From assembly GCF_963169125.1 (NCBI RefSeq), contig NC_084802.1, positions 13,144,896 to 13,208,895 of the forward strand: a stretch of 64,000 nt of DNA, given 5' to 3'. This DNA comes from Humulus lupulus (Eukaryota > Streptophyta > Magnoliopsida > Rosales > Cannabaceae). The translations under genes were made by a program, and so were the position numbers. Below the pieces are notes generated by a model. It made no database searches, was not told the DNA's origin, and saw only the letters and a program-made list of their open reading frames with translations. How positions within the stretch are numbered: position 1 is the first letter of the stretch; each line of letters starts with the position of its first letter. Of the stretch, positions 23,139 through 33,387 are shown one piece after another.

Positions 23139-25738
23139 TGTAATGCCCTAAATTTCCTAATAAGGTTTAGGACCTTGATTAGGAGGTCGGGTGGGCCATA
23201 ATTGATTTATTATGTTATTAAATGATTATATGCATGTTTAGGTGTATTAAATATGCATGTGAAACCATTTTTTATTAATTAGGTGGTTTTCATATTTTGC
23301 CCATTTCGGGCATATTTGGCACATATGTGAGATGTGTGTGGTGCTTCAATATTATTTGGTTATGCTAGGGTTACTCAACACGAGACGATCCTAGGAGGTA
23401 AGCTAGTGGGAAAGTCACAATTAGATTTATACTTGACTCGGAATGAGTCAAGGGGTATTTAGCATTACCGGGTTATTGGGTAATGGGAATAAGAATTTGA
23501 TGATAAAATTAGGAGTTAGTAAGATCAGGGGGAATTCTGGAGGTTTTAACTATTTTGCCCCTGGGGACGTTTTTGGGACCCCGAGCATTAAGATTCATTT
23601 GAGGCTACTTAAGCTTGAAGTAACCTGTTAAGAAATAAAAAGAACATTCAGAACGTTCTCTCTCCTTCGAAGTTCCATTTTTGTCTCTCGATCGCATTTT
23701 CGAAGAAAACTTGAGTTCTAGGACTCGGATTCAAGAGAGGATCGAGGCATAGCAATTCTAGGGAAGATTAGAAGCTTATTAGCTGGAGGATTTAGTTGGG
23801 AAACAACTCAATCGGAGGTAATTCAAGTTTTAAGTTCTAAGTTTTTAAAGTTTTTAAGCTTGAATTTGACTTTGTGTTTTGATGAGTTTTTGATTGAATT
23901 GAAGCTTGGGTTTTGTGGGTTTTGGATCATGGGGATGTTTGGGAACTTTGATTTTTGAGTTTGGAGATGTTTGGGTAGGTTTTTGGAAGGTTTTAAAATG
24001 TTAAAAACGAGGAAAAATGGCTAGTTCGAGGTTGGGTCGCGGCCTTGTTCTAGGGCGCCACGGCCCAAGCTTGCTGATGGAGGAGTTAGGCTCTGTCTGG
24101 GGGGCGGGCCGCGACATGGTGTATGGTGGGCCACGACACTTAAGGGAGTTTTTGCCCAGAATTGTGTTTTTGTCATGGGAACTTAACTCTAAGGGCCTAG
24201 GATCGATCCTACTACCCAGTTGAGTGGGATTTGACGTCCCGGAGGCTTGGGTTGGGTTTGGAAGTATTTATTTACTCATTTTGATGGGGTTTTATATTAT
24301 GGTTATGACTAGGTTATCACTAGGGGCTTGGAATCAGGATCATGCTTGTGGCTCATTTATTGGTAACCAGTGCTTGGACCAAAGGTAAGAAAACTGCACC
24401 GCGTATATGACACGCATGGTTATTATTGAGGCATGTTGAGTGTTTAAATGTGATGCAAGTGATGCACGAGAAACATGTGGTTAGGGCATGCCATAAATGT
24501 TAAATATGAGATTGATCAGAGCTTGAGTCTCTGTGTTTGTGCATGATCCTAATTACGCTAGCAATTGTTAAGTAAGCATGTTGAATGCCCTGTATTCGGA
24601 TATTTGACATATGATATATGCCTGGTAGCATTGCTTACTTGTGTGTGGCATTGACTTACTAGTCAGAATCAACAATGGTGTCAGAACTAGTTGTGACTTA
24701 CTAGTCAAGTTCGACAGTATTTTTGAGCATTGGTCGCATGTTATTGGCCTAAGAGTCAGGAGCAGCATAAGCACGTGAACGCAGAGCCGATGAAAGATTA
24801 GATCTAATCGACATCTGCATTGAATGACTCATTATGAGCATTAATGCCAGACTGACCCTAAGTTCAATGAAAACTAAAATCGCTTGCCTAGTTCTATGAC
24901 TAGTTACTCAGAGTCAGGGCCAGAAGGCCCAGGTGACCGTATCGTCACATGGCTAGAGGGTACGAAACCCACATTAGTGACTTTATGGTCACTTAGTTGG
25001 TTTGCATTGGTGACTTACTTATCAATAACTTATTCTATTTAAGCTAGTGACGTGATCACTTATTTGTAAAGGGAACAGAACCCACCTTAGTGACTTTTAC
25101 AACTGTCACTCTTCTATTTAGGGCTATAAGCCCAGCATGGTTATCAAAACCACCAGTGTTAAATCACTCATCTGGTTAGGATTGACTTGATAGTCATCCA
25201 CTCAGGAGGGCGAGATTCCTTATCCTGGATACCCCATCGTTATTTGAACTTATTTGCATGCGTGATTAAGGCTATTATTGCTAGGCATGCACTTTATGAT
25301 TTGATGACATGTTATTACTATTCATGAGCATATTGAGTTTTCTTGCTCAGCTTCGGCTCACGGGTGCTATGTGGTGCAGGTAAAGGCAAAAGAAAGTTGT
25401 ACCATCCATGATTTGGAGAGCTTAGGTGATGATGTGTACATATGCAGCTGCTCAACCGCCACGGCCGAAAGTTTAAAGAGGAACTAGGGTTAAACCCTGT
25501 TTTGCCGCTTAGATCGGCTGGTTGTAAATATTTTCTTGTAATAAACATTTAAATTATATTTTGGGATCCCAATGTATACAGTAAACATTTTAGTGAAACG
25601 TTATATCTTAACCAAAAATTTTAATCTCAAATCGCTAATCATACTTAGTTACATGATTATAGCCAAATGACTCGATTAGCGAGTTTAACACTATTTAAAA
25701 TGCACACTGTAACGGTCCCTGGAGTTTAGGGCGTTACA
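23139..25738 (+). mobile_element. LTR of the large gypsy family fused to the Cassandra LTR
   Basis: 2600 bp from TGTAATGCCC to GGGCGTTACA. Its start is the reverse complement of the end of the LTR at 26179-28585 (CTAATAAGG, 'cttgattaggaggtcgggtg'), and it carries the 'cggctcacgggtgctatgtgg' block near 25350, so it is the same family in the opposite orientation. The left neighbour is truncated Cassandra LTR and the right neighbour is AACAA plus the gypsy leader repeats. The immediate flanks CCTCT and AACAA do not match, so this is not a simple insertion. The frame at 24017-24223 is not a gene. Confidence 0.85.
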
Positions 25739-25985
25739 AACAATGCAAATAAGCATGTTAAAGCATTTATTCATGTATAACAATGCTAATAAGCATGTTC
25801 TTTAATCCCTGCCAGTATTAACACTGCTAATAAGCATTTCCTGGCCTATATGCAAATAACAACGCTAATAAGCGCATTCTGACCTACATGTTCATATAAC
25901 AATGCTAATAAGCAGTTCCTTTACATTCACAAGCGATAACGATGCTAATAAACATGTTCTTTATCATTCATGCAACAATCAAGGG
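25739..25985 (-). repeat. Degenerate tandem repeats in the gypsy leader, second block
   Basis: Six or more copies of the core AATGCTAATAAGCA or variants lie about 40-45 bp apart (near 25740, 25780, 25825, 25862, 25905, 25948), continuing the array at 22190-22345. Noncoding leader of the minus-strand gypsy element. Confidence 0.75.
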
Positions 25986-26162
25986 CCAGACCTTATCAGT
26001 ATATCTCATGCTCCCTAAATAGACATGAAAATAAGGCATTTATATCCTATTTAAGCAGTTAAACACATAACCACATAAATAGTTACTGAACCCTGAGTCG
26101 AGCTTATCTTTAGTGGTGAGTGTACATGCCTGGCCAGTCTTCAGGAACCCTTAAACCTTGGA

Positions 26163-26175
26163 GGCTCTGATACCA
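26163..26175 (-). other. Primer binding site (tRNA-Met) of the large gypsy element
   Basis: Minus-strand TGGTATCAGAGCC lies 3 nt inside the LTR at 26179-28585. It proves that this LTR is the 5' LTR of a minus-strand element whose gag follows at 22146, and so links LTR family and coding region. Confidence 0.9.
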
Positions 26176-26178
26176 AGT

Positions 26179-28585
26179 TATAACGTCCTTCTAATCAAGG
26201 ATCGTTACACTGTGTACTTTAAATAGTGTCAGACTTACTAATCAAGTCATTTGGTTATAAACGTGTAACTAAGGTTAATGTTAAGGGTTAGGGTAAAAAA
26301 TTTGGTCAAAGGAACTGTTGACTTTTCATTTAAAAGTTTCATACATACACGAGATCCCCAAAATATTACAAAACGATGTTTAAAAGGGTGCTTATAATTC
26401 AAAAGTTACAACCAGCCGGCCTAAGCGGCAAAATAAGGGATACTACCCTAGTTCCTCTGAGATATCCTCGGTCGTGGTGGATGAGCAGCGGCCTATGTAC
26501 ACGTCATCACCGTAGCTCTCCAACTCATGGCTGGTCAAGCTTTCCTTTTCCCTTACCTGCACCACATAGCACCCGTGAGCCAAGGCTCAGTAAGAAAACC
26601 TAAACATGTGCATGAACAATAAATACAAATTCCAAGTACATATCTAGCATGCACAACAGTAATAACCTACTCGTGCATGCATACAATTACAAATAAATTA
26701 TCATTGGAACATTCTAGGGCCTGTTGCCCTGAATAGTTTACCATAGAGTCAACTCGGGGTCGTATTCCCTAGTTATGCGACCATAGAGTCACATGGGGCC
26801 CTTGCCCTTAGCTCTAAATAACTAGCCATAGAGCTAGCCAAGCGTTTTGTTTTCCAACGACCATAAGGTCAGCCAATGTAATAGTACGTTCCTCATGGGG
26901 CATAAGCCTCTTGACCAGCGCGCTATCGCCGCCTTTGTCTAATAAGTCAAGGCTTTAATCAGACATTTAGATACAAATACATATAAGAAAACTTCAGACA
27001 ATACAAGTATGCATACATATAGTTCATGGTATCTTAACCAATCAAGCACAAACACTGTAATAACAATGTTCCTTAACGGGGCTGAGCCCTACCTATGCAA
27101 CAAGGCAAGCATACTTTAAACAATTATCTAGACATAGAGCATCCAAGCATAACCAAATTCACGTTCATTCTCAGGGGTCGAGCCCTATTCACAATTATAA
27201 TCAACAATCGGGCCAAGCCCTAATCACATGTACCACGTATTGGGTGCAGTTTTCTTACCTTAGGTCCGAGTGCAAAGTGTATTAAGAACAACCCTTGAGC
27301 ACGATCATGGTTCCGAGCCCCTAGCGATAACCTAGTCACAAACAATAGAGAATCTCATCAAAACGAGCGATTGAAGGCTTCTGGACCATGTCATAGCCTC
27401 TGGGAAGTCGAATTCTACTAAACCGGGTAGTAGGATCGATCCCGAGCCCTTAAGTTTGAGTTCCCACACTCAAAAACCCTCTCAGGGCTCAAAACCCCTT
27501 AAGCTTCGCGAATCAAAACAAAGGAGCCGCGGCCTGCCCATGTCAGAGAGTCGAAGCTCTCCCCTGCTTCAACCTGCGCCTCGGCGCTCCCTAGCAACCG
27601 CCGCAGCTCAAATGGCCCAAAGGCACCAGCTTCTTCAAACATTCAAGAGAGCCACAACGCTCCAAGAACAGGGTCGCGACTTGACATGAAAACCATGTTT
27701 ATTCTCTATTTTCTTCAAGCCAAAACCCTCCAAAAACCTATCCCAACATAGCTAAAACTCAAAAATAAAGCCCCCAATCAATTCAGCAGCTCACGTCCAA
27801 CAAAACCCAAGCAAAAGCTTGCCCAAAACCCCTTCAAATCCCAAAATCAGAGCTAAGTTTTCTGAACTCCAAAAACTCAACTAAAAAGGCAAAAAACACA
27901 AGGATTTAGGGCTGGAAATCGTTACCTCTGTTTCCCCAATCGATGGTGAGTCTTTCCCCAAGCAATCTCGAGCCTAAGCTAGCCTCAATTCTCCTTAAAC
28001 CGTAAGAATTCTCACGAAAGTTGAGAAAGAAAATTTGTAGCCGAGAGAGAGAAAAGGAAGAACATGTTTCTCTGTGTTTGTGTAATTGTGAGGTTACTTA
28101 GACTCTAAGTAAATCCCAAATCTCGGGGTCCCAAAAACGTCTTCGAGGGCAAAATGGTCAAAACTCCCGGAATTCTCTCCTAATCTCGCTAATAACAAAT
28201 ATATCCTCTAATATTCATTCTCGTTATCTGATAACCGGGTAATGGACTAGATACCCAAAATATCCCTTGACTCACCCCGAGTCGGGTAGTAGGTCCCGTC
28301 GTGTCGAGTAACCAAAATATACCCACATAATAATGTGGTCTTACTCATATATCGCATATATGCCAAATATACCCATATTGGGTAAAATTACAAAAATTGC
28401 CCTTCTAATAAGAAACGAGACCACATGCATATTTAATACACCTAAACATGCATATCTAGTCATATCATCATATAATTCACATAATTACACGCATACACGT
28501 CACATAATCATATAATTCCCATAAATCGTCATCCTGGCCCCCTAATCAAGTCCCTATGCCTTATTAGGTAATTTGGGACGTTACA
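26179..28585 (-). repeat. 5' LTR of the large minus-strand gypsy element
   Basis: 2407 bp. The inner end reads TATAACGTCC in plus orientation (family TGTAACGTCC with G to A), and the outer end is GGGACGTTACA at 28585. It contains the family block complementary to 'ggctcacgggtgctatgtgg' (26558-26580) and repeated 'accatagagtca' motifs (26745-26800). The partner 3' LTR lies beyond the left edge. The outer flank is ACTAT (28586-28590), inside a SIRE-like relic. The frame at 27456-27689 is not a gene. Confidence 0.9.
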
Positions 28586-30662
28586 ACTATCCCCTCCTTT
28601 GAAGTTTCTGGTTACTTCCTAAGTTTTAGAGTTGTTGCATGTTGATTTGATGGGACCTATGCAAATTGAAAGTCTCAGTGGCAAAAGATATGTTATGGTG
28701 TGTGTGGACGATTATTCTTGATTCTCTTGGGTTAGATTTCTTATAGAAAAATATGACTTTTTTGAAAATTTTATGGGAATTTGTCTTTCTTTGCAATCTG
28801 AAGGGTGAAAAAGTCAAGAAAATGATTCGTCTTCAAAGTGATCATGACAAGGAATTGGACAACAACATATTTGCTTATTTTTTAAATTAAGAAGGGAAAG
28901 CTCATGAGTTTTAAGCGTCCAAAAATCCTCAAAAAAATGGAGTTGTGGAAAGGAAAAATAGAACTCTCCAAGAGATGGCACGTGTTATGTTGAATGCAAA
29001 TAAATTATCAAAGAGACTTTGGGCTGAAGCGTTCAACACATCATGTTACATTAGCAAAGAGTGCATCTTTGTCCTAGCACTAAACAAACCTCTTATGAGC
29101 TATGGAAAGGCATAATGCCAAATTTGGCTTATCTTCATGTGTTCGGTTGCGAGTGCTACATTCTTAATGATAGAGAAAAGCTTGGCAAGCTTGACGCTAA
29201 GAGTGATGAAGGAGTGTTCTTGGGGTACTCTAGCAACAGTTGTGCTTACGGTATCTACAACATGAGAACACTGACAGTTATGGAATCCATCAATGTTGTG
29301 TTTAGTGACTTGGAAGGCTTTGCTAGTTACTCAAAAGAATAAATCCATACTCTTTTTGACACATCAATTCTATCTGCTCCATCACAAACTGCAGATGAAC
29401 CAAGCAGGTCTAAAATTGAGGAAATTGATGCTCCCACTAAAACTCTAAAGCTTCAAATGTGTCTTCCATTCCAGAAAATGTTGTCCCCTCTGATATTGGA
29501 ATTCATTTGAATACGGGACCACCCACTTGGATTCCCAAAGTTAATCCTCTATCCTCCATTGTTGGAAATCCAAATGAGGTAATGGTAACTTGAAAGAAAC
29601 TAGCTAATGAGATGTCTAATGCTTGTTATCTTTCTTTAGTGGAGCCAAAATCAGCCAAGGAAGCCTTTAAATATGAGCACTGGATATTTTTCATGCAAGA
29701 TGAGCTTCACCAATTTGAAAGAAATAAAGTGTGGACTCTTATTTCACGTCCTTTGGGTGCCAACATCATTGGTACTAAATGGATGTTTAGAAATAAGACT
29801 GATGAAGTGGGAAATTTTGTGCGCAACAAGGCAATACTAGTAGCTCAATGGTATACTCAGATTGAGGGAGTGGATTTTGAGGAAACATTTGCCTCGGTTG
29901 CTAGATTGGAATCCATAAGACTTTTGTTGGCTGTGGCGTGTTTCATGAAGTTCAAGTTGTACCAAATGGATGTCAATAATGTTTTTTTGAACGACATCCT
30001 TGTGGAAGAGGCGTATGTCTCAACTTCCTGGGTTTGAAGACCCTCATCATGGAGACCATGTCTACAAACTCCTCGGACATGGTATGATCTTCTCTCCACC
30101 TACTTGCTTGAAAATGGCTATACTAGAGGTAATGTTGACCAAACATTGTTTATTAAACCTATGAATCCTGGTATTGTTTGTTCCCAAATTTATGTTGATG
30201 ACATAGTATTTGGATCCACTTGTGAGCACACACCCACTCATTTATTCAACTAATGACTAATGAATTTGAAATGAGCATGGTTGGTGAACTAAGCTACTTT
30301 CTTGGTTTACAAATTAAACAACTTTGTAATGGAAATTTCTTGTCTCAATCAAAATATGCTCAAAAGTTTGGTTTAGAAAATGCAAAACATGCTCACACAC
30401 CTATGGGCACCACTGCTAAATTGATCAGGGATGAGACAGGTAAAAAGGTTGATGCAACATTGTATGGATGTATGATAGGCAGACTACTTTACATTAATGC
30501 AAGTCGTCCTGATATTTGTTTCAGTGTTGGGGTATGTGCTAGATAACAATCTGCCCCCACTGAACTACATCTCATTGTTGTGAAACGAATTCTTAAATAT
30601 TTGGCTGGTACCACTGATTTTGGTCTTTGGTACTCATATGATACTATTATTTCTTTGGTTGG
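28586..30662 (+). pseudogene. SIRE-like Ty1-copia pol relic: integrase and reverse transcriptase
   Basis: Translation gives the integrase core (HVDLMGPMQIESLSG near 28640, NGVVERKNRTLQEMARVML near 28940) and its end (29061-29342, HVFGCECYILNDREKLGK). The RT follows at 29612-30037 (SRPLGANIIGTKWMF, YQMDVNNVFLN) and 30200-30546 (IYVDDIVFGST, YFLGLQIKQ, SRPDICFSVGVCAR). These blocks match the SIRE/Maximus lineage of plant copia elements. Stops and frameshifts abound, and the LTRs and gag are not seen here. At 30662, inside the RNase H code, it is cut by a solo LTR and continues at 32939. Confidence 0.85.
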
Positions 30663-32938
30663 TGTAATGCCCCGGATTCTCTAATGTGGTTTAACGGCTG
30701 GATTTGTAGGCCGGGAGGGCCATAATTGTTTAATTATGCCATTAAACGTGTTTATGTATGTTTATGAGAATTATATTATAATATAATGTTACTTGTATGC
30801 ATATCGATGTTATGTGTTGAGACCACATTATGATGTGGGTTTGCTCGAGCTATTTGACATGAGACGATCGTAGATTATTGATTAGCGGTTTAGTCACAAC
30901 AGGTTTAAGTGTCGGGACTTGGGTTGAGTCTCGGGGTGATTTTGATGATTAGAGCGTTACCGGGAGATAAAGGGTAACGGGATGTGAATTATTGGTGTTT
31001 GTGATTTTCGAGAATAACGGGTATTGGAGAGCGTTAATTATGATTAACGAGTTAGGAGGAAAGTACCAAAAATGCCCTTAGGAGCCTTTAGAAAGTATTA
31101 ATTGACCTAGGGGTAAAATGGACATTTCACCCCTAGGATAGATATAACACTTGTTGGCTGAAGAAAATAATGAAAACAGAGTATGCAAAAAGGAGTTCTC
31201 CCGTACCTTCTTTTCTTCATTTTTCTTTGTGGTTTTTGAGCCAACTTTGAGGATTCTAGCTTAGGAAGCAAGCCTTGGGAGTTTGGGAGTGTGTTCCACT
31301 ATTGAAGAGCTTCATAAGCCAAGCTTTGGGTAAGTTTCTAACCATAGTTTCTCTGGTTTGCTCTATTTTGGTTTTGTTTTGCAGCTGAAATGTTTAGGGT
31401 GAATTCATGGGTTTTTTTGGGAGTTTTGGCTAGGGTTCCCATGCTTGTGATGTTTGGGGTGTGTTGGAATGGTTTTTGGGTTCATTTGGCATCAAGAATA
31501 GGCTTTGGAAGCTTGGAGATCGAGTTAGAAACGAAGGAGATGAAGAAGGTCGGTTCAGGGATGTTTTGGGCTGGAGGTAGCGCTACAGCGCCCACCCTAG
31601 GGCGCTATAGCGCTCCTCAGGAGGGTTTTTGGCCTTTGGGAGGTTCTGAGTAGAGCGCTGTGGCGCTAGGGGTTGAGCGCTGTAGCGCTACCCTGTTCCT
31701 TCCAAACCCCGTTTTGAGTGTTTTTAAGGGTTTTTGACTTGGGGTTTCAATCCTTAAGGCCCGGGATCGATTCTACTCACCGTGTGGGCATGTTTCGAGG
31801 TCCCGAGGGTGGTGCTTAGGTTAAGACCCTATTATTGTGGATTCTCATTAATGGAGGTTATAATTGGTTGTGATTAGGTAACCGCCAAGGAACTAAAAGA
31901 TCGATCGTTCTCAGGGGTCGTCTTTATCATATTTCTCGCTCGAACTTGAGGTAAGAAAACAGTGTATGGATACAGTTGCACCCTGTACAGGTATATGACA
32001 TGCATGGTTTGATATTGGGGCATGTTGGTTGATATATGTGAACGTGGATTGCATATTAAATGCTAATGAATGTTGATTACCTGTCTGAGACACTGACTAG
32101 TTAGGGACCGACTCTAAAGTCGATGATCACGCATTGAATGGCTCTATGGCATTAATGCGGGACCGGCCCTAAGGTCGATGAACTTATAAGTGCTTGCCTG
32201 GTCTACGACCAGAAGACTATAGCCAAGGTATATGACCCCGGTGACCGTTTGTCACGTGGCTAAGGGACGTTGTCCATAGTTTCGACCCTAGAGTCGTGAG
32301 GAAGGTTATGTTGGTGACCAATCACCATGCACCTGTCCTGAACATGCTTATGAAAGAAATCACTTATCAGTTAAGCCCTGGTGACCCTATCGTCACATGG
32401 CTAGAGGGAGCGATGCTCATTACTGTGACTTTTGGCTATTGTCACCTATTTGTTGGACTGATAGTCCTGAATGGTTATTATGGTCGTTGTTGATATTACA
32501 TCATGTTTTATTATGTTTTCTTGCTGGGCCTTGGCTCATGGGTGCTATGTGGTGCAGGTAAAGGAAAGGAAAAGCTTGGCCAGCCTTGAGTGGAGAGCTT
32601 GGGCCGATGTGATGTACATACAGGGCCGCTTGACCGCCACGGTCAAGGAGTTCTCGGAGGGACTAGGGGTTTACCCTATTTTTGCCGCTTAGGCCGGCGG
32701 GGATTGTAAATTTGGAACTGTAGTGACTCTTTTGTATTACAAACTACTTGTAAATATTTTGAAAGGCTCATGAGCAGTTTATTTACTTAATGAAAAGTAC
32801 CCTTTCCTTTTTGCTGGTTTTTCACCTTAACCTGATATTAACACTTAGATCACGTTTTTAACCAAAGGACTCGGGTAGCGGGTCAAATTTCCGGTTCACC
32901 GTTCACCATAACTGTTCTGGGGTAACCAGGGCATTACA
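30663..32938 (+). mobile_element. Solo LTR of the large gypsy family
   Basis: 2276 bp from TGTAATGCCC to GGGCATTACA with a perfect 5-bp target duplication GTTGG (30658-30662 and 32939-32943). Ignoring it, the copia RNase H reading passes from LVG to FSDSD without loss. It has the family block 'cttggctcatgggtgctatg' near 32530 and GCGCTAYRGCGCY-type GC-rich repeats at 31578-31690. No internal region, so it is the product of LTR-LTR recombination. The frames at 31390-31653 and 32296-32692 are not genes. Confidence 0.95.
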
Positions 32939-33387
32939 GTTGGTTTTAGTGACTCTGATTGAGCAGGTAACCTTAATGATAGGAAAAGTACTTTAGGTGA
33001 GTGCTTCTATGTGGGGAACAACATTGTTTCATGGCACAGTAAAAAACAAAATTCCATCTCACTCTCCACCGCCGAAGCTGAATACATTGCCGCCAGAAGT
33101 TGTTGCACTCAAATTCTTCGGATGAAACAGATCTCTGTCTTGACACTTTGACCATCGATTGTGACAATACAAATGCCATCAATCTCTCCAAAAACCCTAT
33201 CCAACACTCTCGCACCAAACACATCGACATCCGCCACCACTTTCTTCGTGAGTTAGTTGAGTCTAAAACCATTACATTATCTCATGTTGCATTTGAAAGT
33301 CAACTTGCTGATTTGTTTACTAAGGCTTTGAGTTTACAAACTTTTGTTCACTTGAGAAAGTCAATAGGAGTTTGTATGTTTGAGTGA
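32939..33387 (+). pseudogene. SIRE-like copia RNase H, end of pol
   Basis: Starts with SDSD, goes through LNDRKSTLGECF, ISLSTAEAEY (active-site region) and ends with HIDIRHHFLRELVE, LADLFTKALS and a stop at 33387. Trp of the usual SDSDWAG is a stop (TGA), and a frameshift lies near 33100. It continues the relic interrupted at 30662. Confidence 0.85.

Noticed and set aside
24017..24223. 68-codon frame with GC-rich start, and similar ones at 17790-18053, 27456-27689 and 31390-31653
   Set aside because: All fall at comparable places in LTRs of one gypsy family and share no conserved protein.
22190..25985. CRISPR-like array of short repeats
   Set aside because: Repeats are degenerate and lie in the leader of a plant retrotransposon. 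The window is eukaryotic.
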